Below, one piece after another: positions 1 to 5,755 of a stretch of 7,012 bases of DNA (positions within the stretch are counted from its first letter, which is position 1; each line of letters begins with the position of its first letter). The position numbers and the translations under genes are program-made. A model generated the notes under the pieces. The model had not been told where the DNA came from and did no database searches. It worked only from the letters and a program-made list of their open reading frames with translations. The stretch covers positions 1 through 7,012 of the forward strand of contig JAHFRS010000058.1 in the NCBI GenBank assembly GCA_023266155.1, in the 5' to 3' direction. This DNA is from an archaeon. Its GTDB lineage: Archaea > Nanobdellota > Nanobdellia > Woesearchaeales > GW2011-AR9.

Positions 1-1400
1 ATTATAATCCTTGCTACGATGAGATTCATGGATGTGAAAGTAAAATGTTGGATTTATGGCTGCTGATTCAGCCGTTGCCATTCAATCTGATCATCTATCC
101 ACAGTTATCTTTAAACCAGCTGCGTTTCTTTGTAGGAGATGATGCGCAGCTTACAGCATCTGAACTCAAGACGCTGTTTGCACAAAGCCCTTTGCTGAAC
201 TACAAACGGGGTGAAGAGCTCTTTCCTGCCATTCCGGTGATTACGGAAGACGGTTTGCAGATTCATCTGGATCTTACTGGCACGGAGACAGAAGGCATTG
301 TTGCGCTGCGAGCCAGACACAACCCCAACCCCATTGATCTGCACAAGACAGAAGCGTATGATGCAGAACATTTCTTTGAACCAATGATGAGCAAGGATAA
401 ATCCATCACGATTCGCCGCGGGGAATATTACTTATTATCTTCAAAAGAAGTATTAACCATTCCTGCAGACGTCAATGTCGAATTGGAAAGCCACTCACAT
501 ATTGGGATTACTGGACCATTACATTTCGCGGGCTTTGTCGATAATAGTTTTCGGGGAGATTTAGTCTTTGAAGTGAGGTCAGATGAAGTTGCGGATATGG
601 AATTGAGTGATAGCATGCCGGTAAGCAAACTTAAAACTTATCGCACAGGCCTGCCTGATAAATTATATGGACAGGCGATCGGCTCACATTATCAGGGACA
701 GATTGGGCCAAAACCAGCTAAATTTTTCAAGCCGTTTGATTTTGCTTTTGCCGCCAGAAACCATACGAAGCTGGATAGGCAGGTATTGGTTCAGGATGCT
801 CGGATGCTTACACGACATCAGCAAGAGCAAGGTGGCTTTGAATTTGTGGATGACGCTGAGACATTATTTTCAGAAATTAAATCTGGATTTTTTCAGTCGC
901 GATATGATTGCGAATTTGATGAATTGTTGTTGCAGCCGATTCCCTACGCGATTATTTTTGGGCCTGAACAGAAGGTTTTTTCCTATATACGTACAAGTAA
1001 CATTAAACATTATGGAGATACGCGACTGTTTAACAAACATAGTATTGGCCTGGGAGGACATATTATTACCCAGGATGTGCCAGATGTTATTAGGAATTGT
1101 CTACGACGAGAGTTGGGTGAAGAAGTAACATTTTCACAGGATTATTCATCACCAAAGCTGTTAGGTACATTGATGGCATATGATAAACCAGTTGATCGAG
1201 TGCATTTTGGCTTGATTTACGGCTGTTTTACAATGGGATCAGTACAACCACGCGAAGCCTCAATTAAACTGGGAGAAATGGTATCTATTCAAGATCTATT
1301 ACAAGGGAAGTCGCCATATCAGGAGTATGAAACAGAAACCTGGAGCAAACTGCTCGTTCCACACCTTGCTAAAATGTATGAGATGATTGCCCATGACTGA
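1..1400 (+). CDS. dCTP deaminase-like protein fused to C-terminal Nudix hydrolase domain (5' end outside window)
   Basis: The frame is open from base 3 through the ATG at 45, and the residues before that ATG still read like protein, so the true start lies left of the window. Residues are numbered here from the ATG at 45. Residues 1-30 (ending LSLNQLRFF) look like the end of a first dUTPase-fold domain. Residues 85-228 match the second half of the two-domain dCTP deaminase family: ARHNPNPIDL (90-99), HFAGFVDNSF (160-169), FEVRS (175-179), SHYQGQIGPKPAKFF (214-228). That family deaminates dCTP to dUTP. From about 245 to 451 a second module follows: QPIPYAII (297-304), SIGLGGHI (333-340) and the Nudix core RELGEE (355-360), with VHFGLIYG and ETWSKLLVPHL near the end. 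This resembles the MutT/Nudix group of predicted phosphoesterases (COG4112-like). Nudix enzymes cleave nucleoside diphosphates linked to another moiety. The final box glycine is absent. The stop overlaps ndk, so co-transcription is likely. Family placement is from recalled motifs; substrate is inferred. Confidence 0.82.
   Translation, partial: YNPCYDEIHGCESKMLDLWLLIQPLPFNLIIYPQLSLNQLRFFVGDDAQLTASELKTLFAQSPLLNYKRGEELFPAIPVITEDGLQIHLDLTGTETEGIVALRARHNPNPIDLHKTEAYDAEHFFEPMMSKDKSITIRRGEYYLLSSKEVLTIPADVNVELESHSHIGITGPLHFAGFVDNSFRGDLVFEVRSDEVADMELSDSMPVSKLKTYRTGLPDKLYGQAIGSHYQGQIGPKPAKFFKPFDFAFAARNHTKLDRQVLVQDARMLTRHQQEQGGFEFVDDAETLFSEIKSGFFQSRYDCEFDELLLQPIPYAIIFGPEQKVFSYIRTSNIKHYGDTRLFNKHSIGLGGHIITQDVPDVIRNCLRRELGEEVTFSQDYSSPKLLGTLMAYDKPVDRVHFGLIYGCFTMGSVQPREASIKLGEMVSIQDLLQGKSPYQEYETETWSKLLVPHLAKMYEMIAHD
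1380..1387 (+). promoter_or_regulatory. Shine-Dalgarno-like site for ndk
   Basis: GAGATGAT differs by one base from the GAGGTGAT core complementary to the 16S rRNA 3' end. It lies five bases before the ATG at 1393 and inside the end of the upstream gene. It favours ATG 1393 over the in-frame TTG at 1387, and fits translation from a shared mRNA. Confidence 0.45.
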
Positions 1401-1827
1401 GAAAACATTGATCATGATTAAACCGGACCACGTGCAGGTAGCGTATAGGATCTTAGATGAGTTAGATGACTATGGAACCAGAGGACGATGCACAAGAATA
1501 GATAGTGTGCCTCTTGATGTCATTGCAAGACATTACGTTGTTCATCAGGGAAAATCATTTTATGATCGTTTGATTGATTCTTTTGTAGGTAGAGCAGTAG
1601 TCGTGGCGATTTATGAAGGTGACGATATTGTCCGGAAAATGGTGGATAAATGCGGAGCTACTGATCCTCTCAAAGCTGCGGCTGATACCATTCGCAGGAA
1701 ATATAGTATTGATTCTCTGGAAAAGGCAATCTCAGAAGGCAGGACAGTAAAAAATGTGATTCATCGCTCTGATTCTGTTGCCGAGGCACATAGGGAGATT
1801 GAAGTGTGGAAGAGATATTTGGGGTGA
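1393..1827 (+). CDS. ndk: nucleoside diphosphate kinase
   Basis: NDK moves the gamma phosphate of ATP to other (d)NDPs through a phosphohistidine, balancing cytosolic NTP and dNTP pools. The 144-residue product has the usual family length. Seen motifs: KTLIMIKPD with Lys10; HYVVHQGKSFYDRL with Tyr48; GATDPLKA with Thr90; DTIRRKY with Arg101; and the active-site block NVIHRSDS with Asn121 and the phosphoacceptor His124. The residue after the histidine is Arg, where Gly or Ala is common; neighbouring SDS is intact, so activity is expected. An in-frame TTG at 1387 would add MP, but ATG 1393 gives the standard MTEKTLIMIKPD N-terminus and has a Shine-Dalgarno-like site. The gene overlaps the end of the dCTP deaminase/Nudix gene by 8 bases, indicating an operon for deoxynucleotide handling. 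No clear terminator follows directly. Confidence 0.95.
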   Translation: MTEKTLIMIKPDHVQVAYRILDELDDYGTRGRCTRIDSVPLDVIARHYVVHQGKSFYDRLIDSFVGRAVVVAIYEGDDIVRKMVDKCGATDPLKAAADTIRRKYSIDSLEKAISEGRTVKNVIHRSDSVAEAHREIEVWKRYLG

Positions 1828-1873
1828 AATCTGGTGTTCAATTTAATAATCAGTTTACACCTTCTTTTAAATC

Positions 1874-1909
1874 AGCCAAAGTCTTAATGCTAGGGTAAGA
1901 CTTATGGCT
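1874..1909. repeat. bulged 13-bp hairpin downstream of ndk
   Basis: AGCCA (1874-1878) pairs with TGGCT (1905-1909), and AAGTCTTA (1879-1886) pairs with TAAGACTT (1896-1903). A single bulged A at 1904 and a 9-base loop ATGCTAGGG complete a 36-base hairpin. It starts 47 bases after the ndk stop and ends 29 bases before the transposase relic. No U-tract follows on either strand, so it is not a textbook intrinsic terminator. It could stabilise the 3' end of the ndk mRNA or be an end of the decayed insertion sequence. Confidence 0.65.
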
Positions 1910-2123
1910 AAAATAAGTGTGGGGAAAAAAGAAAGTAGATCCTACGAAAATTTAGGACTGGAAGAAGCGTAACTTCAATTACGAGAATCCAGAAAATAAG
2001 CAGACAGTACGTTTATGACCTTGTTGAAAAGCATAAACAACTCGGAAAATTAACTTACAAAGTATTTGCTTCAGATCGGCCAAAAATTAAGCTCAAGCTT
2101 CGCGTTGTAAGGAGGATTGTGGA

Positions 2124-2212
2124 AATTAGTTGACAAACCACGAGGCGTAGGTATGTGGTATCTCGTAAAAATTTTAAAAATTATCAATATATTCCAGAGG
2201 TGTCAACTAATT
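2124..2212. repeat. 12-bp perfect inverted repeat, 65-base spacer
   Basis: AATTAGTTGACA (2124-2135) is the exact reverse complement of TGTCAACTAATT (2201-2212). The left arm contains the TGA that breaks the transposase frame. The arms could mark a small insertion or rearrangement inside the relic, or form a large-loop stem in an RNA from either strand. No flanking target duplication is evident. Confidence 0.6.
2167..2180 (-). terminator. candidate U-tract terminator for aIF5B
   Basis: On the - strand this reads TTTTTAAAATTTTT, two T5 runs about 80-95 bases after the aIF5B stop. Archaeal RNA polymerase terminates at U-rich tracts without needing a hairpin. The sequence is near-palindromic, so it could act on + transcripts too. 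Placement is the only other support. Confidence 0.33.
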
Positions 2213-2260
2213 ACGGAATTGTCTATATTGATAAACGATCACGCGCCTACGATTAAGAAC

Positions 2261-4048
2261 CTACCCAACTCCCCACACCGGATTCTCTTTGCGTTTAATA
2301 TTCACAATCTCCCGCAGAACTTCGACTTCACGAGCCGATAAATACTTTTTTAACTCCTTGAGCTTCCTGAAATGCTCTTCCGAAATATCTGTATACAGGA
2401 AATCTCCTTCGTGAATCTGCCGGCCAATGGTCACTCCATCCATGGCCAGCGCAAATTGCTTGCCTTGTTCAGCGTTTCGTAACGCCTCCTCGCCTTCCTG
2501 CATGCTCTTCACCACTGTAAGCCGTTTGCCATCATTCTTCATCAGCGGATCGCCAGCTTTGAGTCGCCCGGCTTCAATTTCCACTCCTACGATTGCGGGA
2601 TTATTCTGACGAAAGACATAGCCTTTCAAAATAGAAATCTTACAAGGCCGCACCAAACTGCTCAATTCCCGCAATTCAATCTCTTTTTTCAGCCCGACGA
2701 CGTAAGCATCATACTCCTCAATCAGCCGGTAAATCACCTTGTCTGTCAGTACTTTCAATTTCTTGGCTTTGGCCAGTTCCGCCACATCAGGCGCGATACT
2801 CACGTTAAATCCTAAAATCGCCGCCTGAAATTCATTCTTTTCTTTGATTGAATCCAAAGTAGAAAGATCGGTCTTAGAAATATTGCCTAAAGACGAGGAG
2901 GAAAAAGGGATATTCTTTTCCTGCAATAAATGCTGGAGTGCTTCCAGGCCGCCAATGGTATCCGCTTTGATCATAACGCCTTCTTTGCCCTGATCATCCT
3001 GAATAACCTCTCCTACTTCCTGCTGCACTTCCTGTTGTAAGATAATAAGTTCATCATCTTTCCCGGAACAGCCACGTACAGGCATTCCGGCAATGGCTTT
3101 CTCGAGGCCGGGAGCGACAATCTTAACGCCCGTTGCGGCAAACACTTCTTTTACGCGCTTAAATTGACTTTTTTTGTCCCGCATCTCCGTTAATTCTTTA
3201 GGCTCAAGCAATGCGCGGATTTTGGTCACGATTGGCTGTTCAATTCCACCAACGATAATCGTGTCATTAACTTTCAGGCTGCCGCTGTAAATAATCGTAT
3301 CCATGGTCGTTCCTAATCCTTTTTCTTCCTTGACTTCAAGGATCGTTCCTTGAGCATTGCCGGTTTCTTCAATGTCTAACTTTTTTTCTAAGAATTTTTG
3401 TGCTAAGCCCGTTAAGACCATTAATAATTCTGAAATCCCCTGCCCGGTAAGCGCTGAGACCGGAACAATCGCCAACTGCTGGGTATAATTTTCCACTCTG
3501 TCAAACCGTTCTGCTTTCAGCCCCAGCTCGGCGAATTTTCCTACCAGCTGATACATCTTTTCCTCAAATTTTCCCTGAATGGAATATTCCTGCGCGGCGA
3601 TGTTATCTAACAAGAATTTACCGGCATCATAGTTCCACCCCGGCAGCAAATCAATTTTATTGGCGGCAATGATAAAAGGAACTTTATTGGCTTTCAGGAT
3701 CTCAATGGATTCAATCGTCTGCGGCTTGAAACCTTCATTGATATCTACGACGAGAATGGCAAGATCCGCTAAACTGCCGCCCCGTTTCCGTAAAGAGGTA
3801 AAGGCAGCATGACCAGGGGTGTCAATCATCAATAAGCCCGGAATAGTGAGCTTTAACTTCAGTGCTTCCAGCAATTTTCCGCAGATTTTCTTGATGGTGT
3901 CCAGAGGGATAATGGAGACACCGATGGCTTGAGTTATTCCTCCCGCTTCGCCTTTAGCCACAGCAGTTTTTCTGATTTTGTCTAATAACGAGGTCTTGCC
4001 GTGGTCGACATGTCCTAAAGTAGCAACGAGGATTTTGCGGATGGTCAT
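2261..4048 (-). CDS. infB: translation initiation factor aIF5B (IF-2 family GTPase)
   Basis: aIF5B is the ribosome-dependent GTPase that helps join the large subunit and position initiator tRNA. All five G motifs are intact: G1 GHVDHGKT (12-19), G2 Thr39 in GGITQAIG, G3 DTPGH (76-80), G4 NKID (130-133), G5 SALTG (198-202). A beta-barrel domain II follows (about 225-335), then domain III (about 355-450, including GVMIKADTIGGLEAL) and domain IV, with FRQNNPAIVGVEI, TIGRQIHEGDFLYTDI and a closing helix near NPVWGVG. The 595-residue length and lack of a long N-terminal extension fit archaeal IF5B rather than bacterial IF2. No intein is present at the G1 loop. The start MTIRKILVATLGHVDHGKT leaves the usual short lead before G1. 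A GGGG two bases before the ATG is too close for a Shine-Dalgarno site, so a leaderless mRNA is likely. It is divergent from the orphan gene at 4138 and convergent with the ndk operon. Confidence 0.97.
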   Translation of the reverse strand: MTIRKILVATLGHVDHGKTSLLDKIRKTAVAKGEAGGITQAIGVSIIPLDTIKKICGKLLEALKLKLTIPGLLMIDTPGHAAFTSLRKRGGSLADLAILVVDINEGFKPQTIESIEILKANKVPFIIAANKIDLLPGWNYDAGKFLLDNIAAQEYSIQGKFEEKMYQLVGKFAELGLKAERFDRVENYTQQLAIVPVSALTGQGISELLMVLTGLAQKFLEKKLDIEETGNAQGTILEVKEEKGLGTTMDTIIYSGSLKVNDTIIVGGIEQPIVTKIRALLEPKELTEMRDKKSQFKRVKEVFAATGVKIVAPGLEKAIAGMPVRGCSGKDDELIILQQEVQQEVGEVIQDDQGKEGVMIKADTIGGLEALQHLLQEKNIPFSSSSLGNISKTDLSTLDSIKEKNEFQAAILGFNVSIAPDVAELAKAKKLKVLTDKVIYRLIEEYDAYVVGLKKEIELRELSSLVRPCKISILKGYVFRQNNPAIVGVEIEAGRLKAGDPLMKNDGKRLTVVKSMQEGEEALRNAEQGKQFALAMDGVTIGRQIHEGDFLYTDISEEHFRKLKELKKYLSAREVEVLREIVNIKRKENPVWGVG

Positions 4049-4072
4049 TACCCCTAAAACAGTGGGTTTCTT

Positions 4073-4080
4073 TTTAAAAT
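4073..4080 (-). promoter_or_regulatory. candidate TATA box for aIF5B
   Basis: The - strand reads ATTTTAAA here, in an A/T block about 28 bases before the aIF5B ATG. With the usual archaeal spacing, transcription would start at or next to the ATG, giving a leaderless message. Confidence 0.45.
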
Positions 4081-4109
4081 TAATGTTTAACTTTCTGATT
4101 CATAAAGAA

Positions 4110-4118
4110 TATAAAATA
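4110..4118 (+). promoter_or_regulatory. candidate TATA box for the 4138 gene
   Basis: TATAAAATA is preceded by a purine-rich AAAGAA suitable as a BRE. Its centre is about 24 bases before the ATG at 4138, again predicting a leaderless or nearly leaderless transcript. A GGAG at 4129-4132, five bases before the ATG, could serve as a Shine-Dalgarno site only if transcription starts further upstream. Confidence 0.5.
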
Positions 4119-4137
4119 GTGCCGTGCTGGAGATCTT

Positions 4138-5574
4138 ATGCCGCAATATCCTTTTGATGAAAGTAAAGTAGCGATTGATAGGCAAAGCTTTGAAGTGCTC
4201 TCCAATTATTTCCAACTGGTAGAAGGTTACCAAGAAGGCAGAGGCTACGGTTGCTTTATCTTTGATCGTGATACAGTAGAGTCACTTGCCACCCAAGAAT
4301 TGTTGGAGTTATCGCCTTTTCTATTTGCCCATTCCTATGGCGGCTTTCAGGGGATTGGAGAAAAGATCTCTTCCGCTGAAATTTTAAAATTGATGAAAAA
4401 GCAAGGAATCACAGGTGAAGTATTCTTGAATCGTTTTGCTGACTTTGAATATCACATACTGGGGGATGAATCAGCCCAATTTATTTCTGCCATCGCCGCC
4501 GATCTAAGTGGAGAAGCAAGGCTTTACGGGCTTCAGACGAGTGGTTTTTCCGCCGACTTTCAGTATTATCGAAAACATCACGAACAATATTCTCAATCAT
4601 TTGAAGAGAAGAATCAGAGAAAGAAAAAACCTTATCACTTGAAATATATACTGACTTTTGAGCACGAGCCTGTTGCCTTGCGATATTCCTCGAATGGAGA
4701 GTTATATGTGCTAGACCAAGCAGGGCAGCTTCATGAATTCAAAGGGAAAAAAGAAACTCATCAATGGAAAATACCAATCCCCGATTATATTTTGTCCGAC
4801 AGCAATTTTATTGATGTTATGGGTATTAATACCCGCCCTAATATTGCGGTAGAAAATAATACTCTCTTTCTCACAACAAAGTCACAGGGATTGCAGCGAT
4901 TTGATTTAGAACATCTTCTCGAAACGGAAACCATGGCTATGATTCTTTATCAGGGCAGGGTACCAGCTCAAATTCAACCTCAAAATATTCTTATTCACGA
5001 TGTGATCATTAAAGAGGGAAATGTTTTAGTGAGTGTTTCTGGTAAAGAAGGGAGATCAATTATCCAGGTTAAGCCCAATGCTACTACGGTCATACATCAA
5101 GGTTATTTTCCCAAAAGGTGGTGTCAAAATAATTTTGAAGATTATACTTTACGGTTGGGTTTACACCAAGGGCATCTCTATTTTCCCGAAGGTGAAGGGC
5201 TTAGCCGTTTAACTGCTGAAGGTACGATAGAAATGCTGCCTGAAATTATTCAGAATAATCCTTACGATGCCATGAACCCCGTGACAAAATTTGCATTTGG
5301 AGATAATTTTATGGTGAGCTATGCCACTGTTAAAGGGTTTGAATTTCCTTTGCTATGTCTGTTTTCATTGGAGTATGATGCCGGCTTAACTTCTCCACAG
5401 CAAATTGCACCGCCCTCTCAGATCAAGCTGTTTCATAGAGGATATCCTCCCCGTTTTACTGGTCATACTTTGCAAAACGCGTCGCTCTCTGCTCATGCAT
5501 ATGAATTTGCCATCACCAATAGTTCTTTTAAGAGAGTCTTTGTATATGGTGTAGTAAAGAATTTTGATGAGTAA
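4138..5574 (+). CDS. hypothetical protein with beta-propeller-like C-terminal region
   Basis: I do not recognise this 478-residue protein. No signal peptide or membrane segment is visible, so it should be cytosolic. Residues 1-155 form a mixed domain with helices around 43-59 and 79-90 and the stretch FAHSYGGFQGIGEK (63-76). A charged linker, EEKNQRKKKP (156-165), separates it from residues 168-475. These are rich in beta strands and show repeated strand-turn-strand units with an N/G turn followed by LY, LF or LV: SSNGELYVLDQAGQLHEF (184-201), ENNTLFLTTKSQGLQRFDL (239-257), KEGNVLVSVSGKEGRSIIQV (292-311), HQGHLYFPEGEGLSRL (343-358), GDNFMVSYATVKGF (388-401). About six units would suit a six- or seven-bladed propeller. 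Such folds usually bind proteins or ligands; no catalytic motif is seen. It is divergent from aIF5B, with its own TATA box. It is certainly coding in character, but function is unknown. Confidence 0.85.
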   Translation: MPQYPFDESKVAIDRQSFEVLSNYFQLVEGYQEGRGYGCFIFDRDTVESLATQELLELSPFLFAHSYGGFQGIGEKISSAEILKLMKKQGITGEVFLNRFADFEYHILGDESAQFISAIAADLSGEARLYGLQTSGFSADFQYYRKHHEQYSQSFEEKNQRKKKPYHLKYILTFEHEPVALRYSSNGELYVLDQAGQLHEFKGKKETHQWKIPIPDYILSDSNFIDVMGINTRPNIAVENNTLFLTTKSQGLQRFDLEHLLETETMAMILYQGRVPAQIQPQNILIHDVIIKEGNVLVSVSGKEGRSIIQVKPNATTVIHQGYFPKRWCQNNFEDYTLRLGLHQGHLYFPEGEGLSRLTAEGTIEMLPEIIQNNPYDAMNPVTKFAFGDNFMVSYATVKGFEFPLLCLFSLEYDAGLTSPQQIAPPSQIKLFHRGYPPRFTGHTLQNASLSAHAYEFAITNSSFKRVFVYGVVKNFDE

Positions 5575-5616
5575 GGTGTGATTCAACCAGAGGATGGGAT
5601 TATCTGAACCTACACA

Positions 5617-5711
5617 TGGACAACCTGCCGGGAGTGGCTCAATTCTGCAAAATAATGGGGAATAAAGCTGTAATAACCTCTTTTTCTGAGCCACTCCTGC
5701 ACTGGACAACC
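5617..5711. mobile_element. MITE-like unit with terminal inverted repeats and 9-bp direct repeat
   Basis: TGGACAACC occurs at 5617-5625 and again at 5703-5711. The 77 bases between (5626-5702) begin TGCCGGGAGTGGCTCA (5626-5641). Near the right end they carry TGAGCCACTCCTGCA (5687-5701), whose reverse complement is TGCAGGAGTGGCTCA. The core GGAGTGGCTCA is a perfect 11-bp match; the outer part fits with one gap and one mismatch. Inverted repeats inside a short direct repeat is the layout of a miniature inverted-repeat element with target duplication. One extra base (5702) separates the right end from its direct repeat. CCGGG follows both direct-repeat copies, with a 2-base offset, which blurs the boundary. 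It holds no gene. As RNA it would fold into a stem with a 45-base loop. Confidence 0.5.
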
Positions 5712-5721
5712 CCGGGTAGGA

Positions 5722-5729
5722 TTTATATA
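5722..5729 (+). promoter_or_regulatory. TATA box for the BRO-N gene
   Basis: TTTATATA is a textbook archaeal box A. Its centre lies about 30 bases before ATG 5756, predicting a start site near 5750. It sits ten bases to the right of the MITE-like unit. The overlapping AGGAG (5729-5733) is seven bases before an in-frame TTG at 5741, but that TTG would lie upstream of the predicted transcript start. Confidence 0.55.
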
Positions 5730-5755
5730 GGAGCCGATTCTTGAAGTTAACGCAA

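Larger units (their letters stand above)
1939..2256 (+). pseudogene. decayed DDE/rve-type transposase remnant
   Basis: One frame reads from just after TAG 1936-1938 to TAA 2254-2256, interrupted only by TGA at 2131-2133. The 64-codon first part contains GRSVTSITRIQKISRQYVYD, a helix-turn-helix-like stretch, then KHKQLGKLTYKVF, SDRPKIKLK and RRIVEIS. This order (HTH, tyrosine/glycine linker, R/G-P-K, IVEI) is what I recall from the N-terminus of archaeal IS481-like transposases. After the stop, RRRYVVSRKN and then VYIDKRSRAYD resemble the RRKxxRYERKHS block and the IDDxSR region of the catalytic domain. Intact members are around 300 residues, so most of the catalytic domain is missing and the two parts are joined by an internal deletion. 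There is no good start codon. Transposase identity is inferred from motif order only; a chance open frame remains possible. Confidence 0.52.
1828..2260. other. gene-poor convergent gap with mobile-element debris
   Basis: This 433-base gap lies between the converging ndk and aIF5B genes. It has no intact gene. It holds a bulged hairpin (1874-1909), a decayed transposase frame (1939-2256), a 12-bp inverted repeat (2124-2135/2201-2212) and A/T tracts (2167-2180). A short frame at 1904-1972 (22 codons, beginning MAKISVGKK) is open but too short to call. It may be the out-of-frame N-terminal part of the transposase relic. Confidence 0.6.

Noticed and set aside
45..47. ATG 45 as the true start of the first gene
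   Set aside because: The frame is open to the window edge and the next residues are already the end of a deaminase domain, so this is an internal methionine.
667..1128. 153-codon + strand frame inside the deaminase/Nudix gene
   Set aside because: It is out of frame with a strongly supported coding region, and its translation is low in family-like motifs.
1874..1909. tRNA or other known RNA gene
   Set aside because: It is a single stem with no cloverleaf, T-loop or known RNA motif.
2117..2341. 74-codon + strand frame after AAGGAGG (2109-2115)
   Set aside because: The start would be TTG only one base after the AAGGAGG, it runs into the aIF5B gene on the opposite strand, and its translation has no recognisable motif.
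5386..5709. 107-codon - strand frame across the end of the orphan gene
   Set aside because: It overlaps the orphan gene antisense and crosses the MITE-like repeat; no start signal or motif supports it.
5617..5711. CRISPR repeat pair
   Set aside because: Only two 9-base copies exist, with inverted repeats between them and no further units.
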